NCBI RefSeq assembly: GCF_032854445.1 | Contig: NC_088302.1 | Span: forward strand, 55,838,237-55,902,236 | Length of the DNA stretch: 64,000 nt | DNA from: Liolophura sinensis | Lineage: Eukaryota; Mollusca; Polyplacophora; Chitonida; Chitonidae | Reading direction: 5' to 3' | Shown: positions 12,954-25,573 of the stretch, one piece after another | Layout: each line of letters starts with the position of its first letter | Position numbering within the stretch: position 1 is the first letter of the stretch | Translations under genes and position numbers: made by a program | The notes under the pieces: model-generated | The model's input: the letters and a program-made list of their open reading frames with translations, nothing else | Database searches by the model: none | Told to the model about the DNA's origin: nothing

Positions 12954-13196
12954 TTTGTCCAGGTGCTGATAAACATTTTGTCCAGGTACTGATATACATT
13001 TTGTCAAGGTCCCTGATATATATTTTGTCAAGGCCCCTGATATACATTTTGTCCAGGTCCCTGATATACATTTTGTCAAGGTCCCTGATATATATTTTGT
13101 CAAGGTCCCTAATATACATTTTGTCCAGGTCCCTGATATACATTTTGTCCAGGTCCCTGATATACATTTTGTCAAGGTCCCTGATATACATTTGAT
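12954..13196. repeat. 24-bp tandem array, about 10 copies
   Basis: Unit ATATACATTTTGTC followed by CAGGTCCCTG or AAGGTCCCTG. The period is a multiple of three, so every frame without a stop stays open (a spurious ORF). Confidence 0.93.
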
Positions 13197-15535
13197 GTTG
13201 TTATTATTAAACAAATCTAAACTGTAATCACTGAGCATGTAAGGCAAGTAATTCTAACCATCCAAACGTGTTCTAGTCAGCTGCTGATGTCTCTGGTAGC
13301 TGACATCTCTGGTAGCTGATCCTCAATAAGTATTCAACACAGAAATCATACCAACCATACAAAAAAATACAGTCCAAACAATCCGTGCCAGCTTTTAACA
13401 AGTCTCACCAAAACTTTCGCTAATTTTAATGTCAGTGACCAGGATGCTAGGTAACAGAAAAAACCCTGTAAGTATTACATGACGCTTCCTACCAATGTGC
13501 TGGCTGGCCTTTTTGTGATATGAGCAGGTTGAACATATTTTGCTTCAACCGAAACATTTTCATGGTCACAGCGCATAGAAGAGTTGCGGACTGACCAAAC
13601 CTAATGATGAATGTTTCCTCAGATCTGAGAAAATAATCTATACCTCATCACTGTGTCCTGGAGCACTTAAAGGAAGCAGTTCTTATCCACGCAGATGAGA
13701 TCTCAGATTGATGGTTAAAAACATTTCCACATTTACATATACTTTGCAAAATTAACATATCATGAACAAAACTCGCATTAAGAATACATACAGGTACTTT
13801 TGTGAGACAAATTGCCTTAAATTTCTGCTTGTATGACACTTAGTTATCAACAAGCTTGGTGGCTCCAATATCTCTGAAGCCTGACTGATTGTGATACAGT
13901 GTACGCAGGAAAAACACACTCATCTCCATAAGTGAGGATTAAATTAAAATATTTTAAAGTCTACTCAGATTTCTATCTGTGACATTTTAATGCTATTTTG
14001 TATGGTATCACATCATTTTAGATCAACTTAGATGAAGGTGTATGCCGGGACATTATCACAATTCTGCTATTATTGTTTTACTTTCATGTTACAATAAGAG
14101 CCCAGAATCTTGGCATCCACATAACCTCAACTTCAAGACCTTGGTAATGGAGACGGTTTGGATACATCAAGTACAAGTGTTGTACAGAGGAAGGAGAACT
14201 AGCCAGTTTTGTGTGCAGAAAATGTGAACCTTACAAAAGGACCATTGTAGGTACCTTGTTATCTGTGAGAGCATGATGCATAAGCAGATAATACATGTAT
14301 GCATAAAAGTATTTTGTGTCACTAAAAATGGTTAAAGCCTTCAGGCATGGCAGGAACAGACTGCCTCAGGGCGACTGATCGAGTCAATGTCAGTGGAATA
14401 AAGCCCAAATCAATCAAACAGTCAAGTTCCTCCGTTCCCTAGATTAAGAGAATTATTTGAACATGGCTAAGGGCTATGAATCAAACATGACACTCACCGA
14501 ATGGCTTTTGTAGCTGACAAACCTCCTGGCTGATTGTGCCCGAGGATATTACTGAACGCTCGGTTCAAGCACCATGCCTGCCTGCCAACTAGGTGTGAAC
14601 ACGCAGCTTCCAATTGCTGGTCCACATCGCTGCTCTCTGATGCCAGTCTTCACTGGATCTGACAAGCTAATATAGTCAATATCTGCTAAATCACACAGTG
14701 TTGTACAGACACTGCTGAACCTGGCCACAAGCCTGTACGTTTGACTGTCATGACAGCAGTGCTTAGTCACTTGTGAATGTTGCTTACTGCACGGTGTCAT
14801 CCATGTACCTTTGTTTCAGTCTGCACAGTTGAAGGGGCTCCTCTAGGTGATGTAAGACAAAAAAATCAATAGATGAGTTGTTCCGTACAAGAATCAACAC
14901 TCTGCTATCCGTACAACGTGCCATGTTTTCTTAGTCCATTTCTGCACGACCATTCTCAGTGTTCTATCTAAAGGCAGCTTGATATGCCATCCTGAACACA
15001 AGCAGCCATGTGTTAGGAGGAATGATACCTTCCAAGCAGTCAAGACAGGATGTCTGCAGGATTTCAGGATCAAAGACTCAGGCAAACGCGTCTACGTCTC
15101 TGCATCCACATGTGTACACCTTCCCTCGTCTGCCACACAGCTCTTTAAGAAACCTCCAAAGCTTTCTTAATCCTGGCCGGAGTGGAAAAGCTCAGCACTA
15201 ATATTATTGATTCTATAATTGCTTGGTTTCTTTCTTCTTTTTTTGCTGGAAATCTCATGTCAGGTTTAAAACAAGGCTGAACGCCTACCTAAGCACTTGC
15301 ACGACTAATTCACACATATCCAGAGCATCTCTGGACACAAAACCCTAATTTACCTCCCTGCTGGGGAGTGGGGATTTAGATGTCCTGGGGTGGACGCAGA
15401 CTGGACTATAATATGACAGCAGCTTCTACACCATGTAAGCTTCAAGTATACAGATGACACAAGGTCACTGTGCAGCATTTACTTCTTCTACCATCATGCC
15501 TCATTGTTCAGCTGACCTCTGTGTATTCATCTCAC
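13197..15535. other. Unassigned intergenic sequence
   Basis: No exon with splice sites, RNA gene or repeat could be supported on either strand. Confidence 0.45.
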
Positions 15536-15650
15536 ATATGTATGTATGTATGCTTAGGGTTAAACATCCTCGTACTCAGCAGTCAAATGACAACCAGTCA
15601 TTAGGTGTGAGTACATAATGCTGTTTCTTCTTGTGGCAGGGCGATGAAAT
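15536..15650 (-). mobile_element. SINE family C, truncated tail fragment
   Basis: On the minus strand it matches the 3' part of the 4236 element: the stretch around ATGACTG, GAGTACGA and GTTTAACCCTAAGC, followed by a (CATA)n tail. The head is missing. Confidence 0.6.
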
Positions 15651-15835
15651 GATTACAGCCACATCTACACCGTAACCATGGTGACAACGTGATAGCCATA
15701 ACTTAACAAGGTGAAAATTCTCAATTAACAAACTGGTTCATGTTAACAAAGTGTCGCCTTGTAGAAAAATCCAGATACCTACAACATCAGGCATTAACAA
15801 CCATACATGTACATCATCTAAACACATGGAGTGTC

Positions 15836-16095
15836 TCCATGGCCAAGGTGGTTAGTGTGACAATCCGGTGCAATGATCCATGGTCCTCTTATCAATATGG
15901 TCGCTGTGAGTTCAAGTCCAGCTCATGTTGGCTTCCTCTTCGGCAGTACCTGTACTTGGCAAGATCAGCCAGCAACCTGCAAATGGCCATGCAGTTCCAA
16001 TGCCCACTTTCCTCCCACCATAATGCTGGTCATTGTCATATAAGGGAAATATTGAGTATGGCATAACATACCATTCAAATAAATAAATAAATAAA
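15836..16095 (+). mobile_element. SINE family A, plus-strand degraded copy
   Basis: Starts GGCCAAGGTGGTTAGTGTG and has box B GGTCGCTGTGAGTTCAAGTCC. The body CCCACCATAATGCTGGTCAT follows, then an (AAAT)n tail. It is shorter and more diverged than the other copies, and is the only family A copy in this orientation. Confidence 0.8.
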
Positions 16096-18179
16096 TGTGT
16101 TCCTCATCGCTGACAGTAATTATGCCACATTTACAATCTCAGGTAAAAAGGAAACAGGAGACAAACCATCGCAATTCACATCCTCACATTGTGTCTCCTA
16201 GCTATTTCTAGGACATAATAAAATATTAAATAAAAACATTGTACATGCATGCAAAGATAAGATTAAGACACAAAGAATGGCAAAATAATATTTAATTTAT
16301 GAATAGCTCAGTGTCTGTATGTACTTTCATGCAAGACAACAAAAAAACATAAGAATTTATTTCCACTTGCTTGCTTCACGTTTAACTTTGCTTGTAGCAT
16401 TATTTCAGTTGTATCACAAGAGTGTCTTTGAGTCTTTGTAACAGACTGGTTACCAACGCCAGCATATCCTTGGTGCTGCTACACTGAATTACCATGCTGA
16501 GGACAGCCTATCAACACAGTACAGTGACACTGAGCTATCAACATACATGACCTTTGCTCCTTACTCTGATTGTGATTTATCCCCAAAAGTAATTAGACCA
16601 TCCTGAAGTCTGACATCACTTAGTGATACTAAACAAAGTCTGCCATAACAACAGCTCAGTCGCATATCAACTGTTTTTCTCATAACGTATCTGTGCACAG
16701 TTTCTCTTCATCATCATAAAGAATTCAAATTTAATCCGTGACCGACTACACCTCATGTATCTTTATAAATACCCTGAAAATCTTTCTCTGCTATCTTAAA
16801 GGGGGGGGGGGGGGATATTTATTTAATTGTTGTTCCCAACACGAAATAAATTCTTTTTTTAAATGGGTGGAAGAAACTGTGGTAAATCATCGGCCTTTGA
16901 CAAGTTACTGCCAAACTTTTTACACATGCCAAGCGCAGATATGTACATGTACACCTCACCATGAATTGTCTTCCATGGACTTTGAACTCCACAAACAGTC
17001 ACATGAGTGTGGTCGATCCCTTAATGTTACTAAGGCTCCACAAGCAGTGACAGCCAGGGAGCCTACAGACTATGAAGGGACGATATTAGTACGTAGCCAT
17101 ACAACCATGTCTCTCAGCACAGACATTTAATTACTTTCTTGTATGCAAAGCGCTCCTGCTGAATACCTACAGATTGTAAAGCACTGTACTGTGTGTACTT
17201 TGATGTTGGAGTACAGATGATCATTGTCATCCTCTGACCTGCTTACAGCTTGGTCAATTCCGAGGTTACTTGGATCCCGGTGATGAGACGGGCCATCATG
17301 ATATAAGACACAAAAAGCTCTGTCTCAACCTTTCTTTCTAATAATACTTCATACACATGTGTTCTATTCATCTAAGGTATCAACAACATGATTCCAACCA
17401 ACACCTGAAACAATTCACCTGCAGTATCACCTGCAGTATCACCTGCAGTGAGTGCTTATTGCAGGAGACTTTTATGATCTTCCTGTATACTTCTGGATGT
17501 CTCAATTAGCAATTGTCAAGAATTAGGAAGAAAGTATGGTATATACCATATTATATACAATGAAACTTTCCAATACACCTTATCTAGGTTTGTATTGTAC
17601 AAGACTGGTAGTCCGTACATGTAGAGGCATATATGCTGTTATAAACATGTGACTTGCAGATCCCCCGCCGGCCACCACCACTAAGCATGCATGTCCTATT
17701 GGTGGAAGGTTGGATGAATTGTCTCCAGTAAACTTTATGTATAACCATCTGAACTGCTCTATGAGCACCATTCACCGCAAACTCTCACCCAGGTCTCAAG
17801 AACAAAGGAGGCCAGTGAATCTTGAAAATCAGTGGCAGGAACTGAATGACCTTTTGGCAATATTTCAGCCACACTGTGGCTAGGCACAAACTGAACCAAC
17901 ATCTTGTGTTGTCACTAAAAGACAAGGATTTACAAGTAAACTCTGTGGCCATGACTGACAACAGCAAAACCACGACTGACAACACTGTGATAACGAGTTT
18001 CCAAACCAATTAGCCAAAAGGGATTGGTGCTGCTGATGGTCCACTGTGGATCAATGGAAGACAATATCTTCAATCATAACTACATTAATCGCCAATTACA
18101 AGAAAACACCTGAAACAATAATCAATGCTTAGTCTGAGATTGAGTTTTAAGATAGAAATATAAGCAATCAAATCCTCAA
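16096..18179. other. Unassigned sequence; poly-G tract at about 16801
   Basis: Contains a run of 14 G at about 16801-16814. At about 16865-16950 a decayed segment (CGGCCTTTGACAAGTTACTG) resembles the body of widespread mollusc SINEs as I remember them. No gene recognised. Confidence 0.4.
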
Positions 18180-19155
18180 AGTTCACTGCACACCTTCACA
18201 AGACAACCCCCTCAGTCTAGAATGCCTAACGTAACATTAGTACACTGCACACCTTCACAAGACAAATCCCCCCTCCCCTCAGTCTAGAATGCCTAATGTA
18301 GCATCACTTCACTGCACACCTTCACAAGACAACCCCCTCAGTCTTGACACCGTCACAAGACAACCCCCTCAGTCTTGACACCTTCAGAAGACAACCCCCT
18401 CAGTCCTGACACCTTCACAAAACAACCACCTCAGTCTAGACACCTTCACAAGACAACCTCCTCAGTCTAGAATGTCTAATATAACATTAGTTCACTGCAC
18501 ACCTTCACAAGACAACCCCTTCAGTCTAGACACCTTCACAAGACAAGCCCCCTCAGTCTAGACACCTTCACAAGACAACCCCCTCAGTCTAGACATCTTC
18601 ACACGACAAGCCCCCTCAGTCTAGACATCTTCACAAGACAACCCCCTCAGTCTAGAATGCCTGATGTAACATCAGTTCACTGCACACCTTCACAAGACAA
18701 CCCCCTCAGTCTAGACACCTTCACAAGACAACCCCTTCAGTCTAGACATCTTCACAAGACAATCCCCTCAGTCTAGACATCTTCACAAGACAACCCCCTA
18801 AGTCTAGACATCTTCACAAGACAAACTCCTCAGTCTAGACACCTTCACAAGACAACCCCCTCAGTCCAGACATCTTCACAAGACAACCCCCTCAGTCTAG
18901 ACACCTTCACAAGACAAGCCCCCTCAGTCTAGACATCTTCACAAGACAACCCCCTCAGTCTAGACATCTTCACAAGACAAACCCCTCAGTCTAGACACCT
19001 TCACAAGACAACCCCCTCAGTCTAGACATCTTCACAAGACAAGCCCCCTCAGTCTAGACATCTTCACAAGACAACCCCCTCAGTCTAGACACCTTCACAA
19101 GACAACCCCCTCAGTCTCGACATCTTCACAAGACAACCCCCTCAGTCTAGAATGC
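18180..19155. repeat. 31-bp tandem array, about 30 copies
   Basis: Unit ACCTTCACAAGACAACCCCC followed by TCAGTCTAGAC. It is interspersed at intervals with a longer block (AATGCCTAACGTAACATTAG, then TTCACTGCAC), which suggests an older compound unit from which the 31-mer expanded. Confidence 0.93.
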
Positions 19156-19387
19156 CTAACGTATCAGATGTTCTTATGATGCTGTATACCCTGATAATGC
19201 CCTGCAATCCTGACCTTTTCACTGATTTGTCAGTTTATAGTTTGATTTAATTTACTATTTCACCAAATATTCACAACATGTTTCTGTAAGATGTCAGTTA
19301 GAAAAGTGAGAATAAATCCCCCAGAGGCTTGTTCTGTTCCTGTTATAACTGTAATAAAATCTGTTTGAATGACATTTTGATAAATGC

Positions 19388-20552
19388 ACACCTTCACCAC
19401 CACTAAACTCAAACTGCTTCATCACCACACTAAACTCAAACCGCTTCACTACCACACTAAACTCAAACTGCTTCACTACCACACCTAGCTCAAACTGCTT
19501 CACCACCACACTAAACTAAAACTGCTTCACCACCACACTAAACTAAAACTGCTTCACCACCACACTAAACTAAAAGTCCTTCACCACCACACTAAACTAA
19601 AGCGGCTTCACTCCCACACTAAACTAAAACTGCTTCACCACCAAACTAAACTAAAACTACTTCAGTCCCACACTAAACTAAAACTGCTTCACCACCACAC
19701 TAAACTAAAACTGCTTCACCACCATACTAAACTAAAACTGCTTCACCACCACACTAAACTAAAAGTGCTTCACCACCACACTAAACTAAAGCGGCTTCAC
19801 CACCACAATAAACTAAAACTGCTTCACCACCACACTAAACTAAAACTGCTTCACCACCACACTAAACTAAAACTGCTTCACCACCAAACTAAATTAAAAC
19901 TGCTTCACCACCAAACTAAATTAAAACTGCTTCACCACCACAATAAACTAAAACTGCTTCACCACCACACTAAACTAGAAGTGCTTCACCACCACACTAA
20001 ACTAAAACTGCTTCACCACCAAACTAAACTAAAACTGCTTCACCACCAAACTAAACTAAAACTGCTTCACCACCACACTAAACTAAAAGTGCTTCACCAC
20101 CACACTAAACTAAAGCGGCTTCACCACCACAATAAACTAAAACTGCTTCACCACCACACTAAACTAAAACTGCTTCACCACCACAATAAACTAAAACTGC
20201 TTCACCACCAAACTAAATTAAAACTGCTTCACCACCAAACTAAATTAAAACTGCTTCACCACCACAATAAACTAAAACTGCTTCACCACCACACTAAACT
20301 AGAAGTGCTTCACCACCACACTAAACTAAAACTGCTTCACCACCAAACTAAACCAAAACTGCTTCACCACCAAACTAAATTAAAACTGCTTCACCACCAC
20401 AATAAACTAAAACTGCTCCACCACCACACTAAACTAAAACTGCTTGTCCACCACACTGAACTAAAACTGCTTCACCACCGCACTAAACTAAAACTGCTTC
20501 ACCGAAACACTAAACTAAAACTGCTACACCACCACACTAAACCAAAACTAAA
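19388..20552. repeat. 27-bp tandem array, about 43 copies
   Basis: Unit CTGCTTCACCACCACACTAA followed by ACTAAAA. The period is divisible by three, giving a 270-codon His/Leu/Lys open frame that I do not regard as a gene. A block at about 19750-20090 recurs at about 20080-20330. Confidence 0.96.
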
Positions 20553-21601
20553 ACAAGTTCAAATGAAAACTCACTGATTATACTTCTGTCCTAGATGTCT
20601 CCAATTCAATCCTGACACTGCATGTGACAACCACATGCATACAACTGTTCAGCAGCTCACAAAAGTCATCTCCATCATTTCCTATCAAACTGTGGAGTTG
20701 ACCACCAGCTCAAATACATAGGACTTCTTGTAAAAAAATGTATGTAGATTAAAATAAATATGTATGACTTTACAAGATGGCAAGCATTTCAAACTCGGAA
20801 AACGTCTACAATCTACATCAAACAGAAGGTACATGTACAGATCGGAGAAAATGGGTCACTGCTTACAAGACAGGTGTGCATGACATGACCATTATCACAC
20901 AGGCACCAAATCAAAGAGCTGGTCAACATTAGCTATATTAAAGGATGGCTTGACACACTATACATGCCGTGATAATGTTCTACAATGAAGGCATCAGCCA
21001 CGCACAAAACATAAGTGAGCAAACGAGCAAAATAAGATGGGGCTTATAGTGTCAAGATATACATGTGTCGTACTTGGGAAATACATAACAACCAATCCCT
21101 GAAATATTAGGTAAGAAACTACCAGATATGGCTGTCCAAATCCTTAGCAGGAAAAAGTAAATGTACAAGAAAGGAAAGAAAACATACATGTATAGCAACA
21201 GTCTTGAGAGCCAGGATACCTTCTATCAGTTCCCCTAATTAGCGATCATTAGGTTCATCATTATTTGAAGCCTATGGGCACTGGTGTCAGTTTCAATTAC
21301 TCATTCTAATCAACTGGATAAAATTAGCCCTTAATACTCCCATGAACAAAAAATCTGCCCGCTTGTGCTCTTCAGTGTAATTGGGAAGGTAATCGATGTG
21401 ACACTTACTCCTACAAGAGAAGGCCAGAGTGACAAATCAAATATACCCATCATCTTGGGGCGCAGTTAACTGGATCATAAACATACAAATCAATTATACA
21501 ACAAAATGATTTATCTTCAGATCTTGACGTCAAACTGACACTGATGTGAATGAAACTGCAAAACACAGTGAACTGGTAAAAATTGTTCTTTGAACCCAAG
21601 T
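20553..21601. other. Unassigned intergenic sequence
   Basis: Nothing recognised. Confidence 0.5.
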
Positions 21602-21837
21602 GTGGGTGGTAATATGGGCCCTGATCAGGCAGCCTGTGGGTGGTAATATGGGCCCTGATCAGGCAGCCTGTGGGTGGTAATATGGGCCCTGATCAGGCAG
21701 CTTGTGGGTAGTAACATGGGAAATGATCAGGCAGCCTGTGGGTGATAACATGGGAAATGATCAGGCGGCCTGTGGGTGGTAACATGGCCCTGATCAGGCA
21801 GCCTGTGGGTGGTAATATGGGCCCTGATCAGGCAGCA
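21602..21837. repeat. 34-bp tandem array, 7 copies
   Basis: Unit GTGGGTGGTAATATGGGCCC followed by TGATCAGGCAGCCT. It contains two short palindromes (GGGCCC, CTGATCAG). Confidence 0.93.
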
Positions 21838-22693
21838 GGTAATGGAGGTTAGACTGGCATTTCCAAAAAAGGCATGTTCTTGACAAGAATGCTGAGCCCA
21901 TATTCATCAAAGATCCTGAGACTTAAGTCCAAAATTCAAACACAGCTACAATTAACGTGTTTCGCTCTCTTGAAATTCCTAGACTTATTCTGTGCTGCAG
22001 AACAATGTCCTACGAACACAATTTGAGGTAATCCCTGTTCCGAGTTGGGCATTTTGCAGTTTAAGACTTAAGCCTGTATAAGTTACTTGATAAATACAGG
22101 CCCTGTACATGGGCTGCATTTACTAGCTCTTGTCCATGACAGCTGATTGCACGGCAACTTTCATTTACAAGGTGTCGTGCGTATGTTACATTTCCACAGC
22201 TCGTGTGTCAATCATGATTAACTCAGGAGGGACTAATCAAACAAAATGTCTCTAGTTTTTTCTACTGCAATGATTGGCAATGAACTTGTAGAGAGCTAAT
22301 TTGCCAAACAAGACCTCATTATTGTCTCGAAACGACACTTCATAAAATAGAGCTGGGAGATGTCCGTAAGTTCATTGGAAAGATACATGTACTGTTCCAA
22401 CCAAGGGATTAGATTCACTTGAAATCGGCTACAGTGTTATAAGTATAAAAATCATAAAATCGAAAAGGTACATTTATTTTGGTACTTAAAATGCTGCAGG
22501 TTTCATTCAAATGTTACTTACAGCAGTCTAGAGCCACAGAATACTTACAAAGACAATATGTCATAAGCTAGAGATTAAATTATGCCCAAAGCTGGTTACT
22601 ATTCAGGTAAACCACCTTCACACGTACATGTCTTCCCTGGACTTTCAAGCTTCTTCCACTGAATAATGGGACAAAACTAGCCTTGTTTTCACT
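21838..22693. other. Unassigned sequence 3' of the candidate exons
   Basis: Nothing coding. An AATAAA on the minus strand near 22482 could serve the candidate exon pair at 22694-22981. Confidence 0.35.
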
Positions 22694-22853
22694 TCATGCT
22701 TTGGGAAACACACTTTCAAGAATTTTTGATTTAGTTGCACAGAACTGTAAAAATTCTTTTATGTATTCCTTAAACATTGTGATAACATTGTTAAGGTTGT
22801 TTATGGCTGACACAATATCCGGCTTCAAACTCACATCTACATGTTTACTAACA
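22694..22853 (-). CDS. Candidate terminal exon of an unidentified gene
   Basis: Preceded on the minus strand by a good 3' splice site (pyrimidine-rich, TTTTCCAG at about 22854-22861). It reads VSKHVDVSLKPDIVSAINN and continues through a hydrophobic/charged, helix-like sequence to FPKA and a TGA at 22694. The composition (amphipathic, about 52 codons, no low complexity) looks coding, unlike the surroundings. I do not recognise the family. The exon needs two nucleotides from the preceding exon. It is separated by only about 61 bp from the candidate exon at 22915, whose best-looking frame has the wrong phase. It lies about 2.5 kb downstream of the GTF3A stop, so it may be a small separate gene or a relic. 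Confidence 0.4.
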
Positions 22854-22914
22854 CTGGAAAATCTTCCATAAGAAAAAGACAGGTATATGTAAAAGGAAAG
22901 TAGAAAGTACTTAC

Positions 22915-22981
22915 CATTTTGGTGAGCTTCTTCCATAACTCCACCATCCACAAATCAATTTTGCTGAATTCTTTAAAGGAA
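22915..22981 (-). CDS. Candidate penultimate exon of the same unidentified gene
   Basis: Bounded on the minus strand by a pyrimidine-rich acceptor ending in CAG (22982-22984) and a perfect donor GTAAGT (22909-22914). In the most protein-like frame it reads SFKEFSKIDLWMVELWKKL and ends in phase 0. That phase would run into a stop at the start of the next exon. The frame ending in phase 2 is also open (PLKNSAKLICGWWSYG) and would join correctly. This ambiguity keeps confidence low. Confidence 0.33.
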
Positions 22982-22984
22982 CTG

Positions 22985-23604
22985 TTTGATATGAGAGGAA
23001 GTCTCCAGCCACAACTTGTATAGAGTTATACTGTTAAACCACACCAACCATTCCAATCCTGATTAAATGTTTGTTCATTAGATGTAACCATTTAGTTCAT
23101 AGTCCTTTTGTCAGTAAAACACATTCTTGTGGTTAAACCTCTACTGCACTATTGATTTATTGATTTGGTTAGTGTTTCATGTATTAATCAAGAACAACTC
23201 ACTAATATGAAGCTGGTTTGATCTCCTGTGATTTCACATGAATGCAGATATGCAAAATTATTGCTGAAAAATTCAACATTAAAAGTGTTCATACTATCAA
23301 CGCTGAGTTTCAGCAAAGTTATGATGTAGGATCATGTCAAGGTCACTGCTGTTTAGTCACACACGTTCAAGGGGGCCTTAGTGGATCAGCGAACAATCAC
23401 TCATCAGAACCAGAATACGGAGAATCTTCTGTGACACAAAAACATATATCTTGTACTCCAAGTGATCTGGGTGTTGTAGACAAGGTCACGGAGATGGTAC
23501 AGTTCTAATCAGTGTCACGTTCCAAATGTAACTGATCATCAGCTCCAGTCGAGTTCACATCAATTATACTCACAATACAGAAAACTGTGAATTCCTGAAA
23601 ATGC
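22985..23604. other. Unassigned sequence with a SINE tail relic
   Basis: At about 23150-23215 a decayed ATTTATTGATTTGGTTAGTG segment resembles the 3' end of SINE family A. Nothing else is supported. Confidence 0.4.
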
Positions 23605-24265
23605 GAGACAATGGGGTCCACTATTCAGGATACATCTGTGACCCATCATGGAAGACCACTGGGTCCACTACCCAGGATACATCTGTGACCCATCATGGGA
23701 GACCACTGGGTCCACTACCCAGGATGCATCTGTGACCCATCATGGGAGGCCATTGGGTCCACTACCCAGGATGCATCTGTGACCCATCATGGGAGACCAT
23801 TGTGTCCACTATTCAGGATACATCTGTGACCCATCATGGGAGACCATTGGATCCACTACCCAGGATGCATCTGTGATCCATCATGAGAGACTATTGGGTC
23901 CACTACCCAGAAATGCATCTGCGACCCATCATGGGAGACCATTGGGTCCCCTACACAGGATGCATCTGTGTTTATTTATTTATTTATTTGATTGGTGTTT
24001 TACGCCGTACTCAAGAATATTTCACTTATACGACGGCGACCAGCATTATGGTGGGTGGAAACTGGGCACAGCCCGGGGGAAACTCACGACCATCCGCAGG
24101 TTGCTGGAAGACCTTCCCACTTATGGCCGGAGAGGAAGCCAGCATGAAGATGCATCTGTGACCCATCATGGGAGACCATTGGGTCCACTACCCAGGATGC
24201 ATCTGAGACCCATCATGGGAGACCATTGGGTCCACTACCCAGGATGCATCTGTGATCCATCATGG
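23605..24265. repeat. 47-bp tandem array, about 10 copies, split by a SINE
   Basis: Unit GACCATTGGGTCCACTACCC, then AGGATGCATCTGTGACCCAT, then CATGGGA. The array is interrupted at 23971-24148. Confidence 0.93.
23971..24148 (-). mobile_element. 5'-truncated SINE family A inside the 47-bp array
   Basis: The tail and body are intact but the tRNA-like head is missing, the usual pattern for incomplete reverse transcription. The 12-bp duplication GATGCATCTGTG at 23959-23970 and 24149-24160 flanks it. This is one partial repeat unit longer than expected from the array, so a true target duplication is the simplest reading. Confidence 0.9.
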
Positions 24266-25228
24266 TTCTAGGGAAATGCCCTGACTTTTCATTCGTGGTC
24301 ACCTTTGAAGTATAAGCATATCAAAAGTCTCCAACAAACCAGTAAGATTGTTTGGAAGTTCTGGTTAACTTTACTTTGTCTCGATTAGAAATAGGAGATT
24401 ATTTTTTCTCTGTCAAAGATTTTCAGGACAAGCCGCAGTCATTCCAATCCCTTCCACACATGGACACAGACGGGACCTAATGGACTTTTAGACAATCTAG
24501 ACGGTTCTAATGATAAGCAGTTACTTTCAGCTGGACAATGCAGTGTCAACGTTTATTATCAGCCAGAATCACATGAGTAGCAGCATGTACCATTCAGGAG
24601 ATGGCTCATTCGCAAAACATCTCAGCTCTTCTAACAATTCAAGAATATTGTTTCCATGGTCACATATATGTATGTTTACTGAAAATTAATAAAACTGCCA
24701 ATACAACCCAGCTGCAATGTTCCCAATCCTCCAGTCTCTGCCCAAGGTTCCTGGCAGTTCTCTTCATAAAATAGATATAAGTGTTGTCCCAAATGAGCTC
24801 TAGACTGCCTTGGGCTATGTGTAACATTGGGATTGCATTTCATTATGAGACTTAAGGTTTTGATGTAAATGACAAACACTATGCCAAGTCATTACTTAGG
24901 TAGAAATATCCAGTTTACCCACAACACAGGCAAATCCCAGGTGTTTGGGTATTCATTCACATTACCTAAGATCAACAGGTGTCTGGCTCAGAGATAGACT
25001 GAGTGTAAATATTCCAATACGCTGAAATTTAATGGAGCTGATGCCTGATTCAAAATTGGAAGAGATAATCTAGCAGATTTCACCCTTACGTAGCTTTAAT
25101 GTGGACAATCCAATACCTGACTCAACCTTTCACTGGAAAAACCAGGTATCAAGTTTCTTATTTCACAGAAAGCTGGGGATTCATATAAAATAGGCAACAC
25201 AATTTTAGAGAGAAACAGTGTATTTATG
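24266..25228. other. Presumed 3' UTR/downstream region of GTF3A
   Basis: Non-coding on the minus strand. Candidate poly(A) signals are ATTAAA at about 25028-25033 and AATAAA at about 24552-24557. Neither can be confirmed from sequence alone. Confidence 0.35.
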
Positions 25229-25573
25229 TCAGCAGGGAGGTGTTACAGCATCATGCTCCATTTGCCCCTCTTGTTTCTTGGAACATGAAGATTTCTTTTC
25301 CAATTCCAATGGTTCTGAGTCTGACTGATGTGATTCCTTATGAGGGCTGGTATTAGCCATTTTGATATGTTCCCTGTGTGGTAGGGCTCTGGTCACTGGA
25401 TCACATAACTCAGATTGTTGGCACGATGCTTCAGAATGGGTAAGGATGCTGTCAGCATCCAGGTTCCACGATACTTCATTCTTGCTACTATGAAATTGGC
25501 ATCCCTCTCTTCTTGGTTCTCCAGACCCTAAATTGTCTGAGGTATCTGATTCACACAGAATCTTATTATCGCG
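25229..25573 (-). pseudogene. GTF3A: Orphaned C-terminal coding segment of GTF3A
   Basis: Immediately beyond the 23-bp array the minus strand stays open for 114 codons. It begins RDNKILCESDTSDN and ends DAVTPPC, with a TGA at 25229. If the array had a single unit, the frame would continue directly from the exon 9 tail (AGSSG then RDN). The composition (Ser, Glu, Lys, Cys and His rich, disordered) matches the exon 9 tail. Five extra 23-bp units (115 nt) add an in-frame TAG and a frame change, so as written this segment is untranslated. Splicing within the array could restore it. Confidence 0.65.

Noticed and set aside
14549-14800. 83-codon minus-strand frame
   Set aside because: Non-repetitive, but with no recognisable motif or flanking splice signals; not enough to call a gene.
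16738-17130. 130-codon plus-strand frame
   Set aside because: Includes a poly-G run and a segment resembling a decayed SINE; not credible as a gene.
19765-20577. 270-codon HHHTKLKLL-type open frame
   Set aside because: A direct product of the 27-bp tandem array; no start context, splice site or homology.
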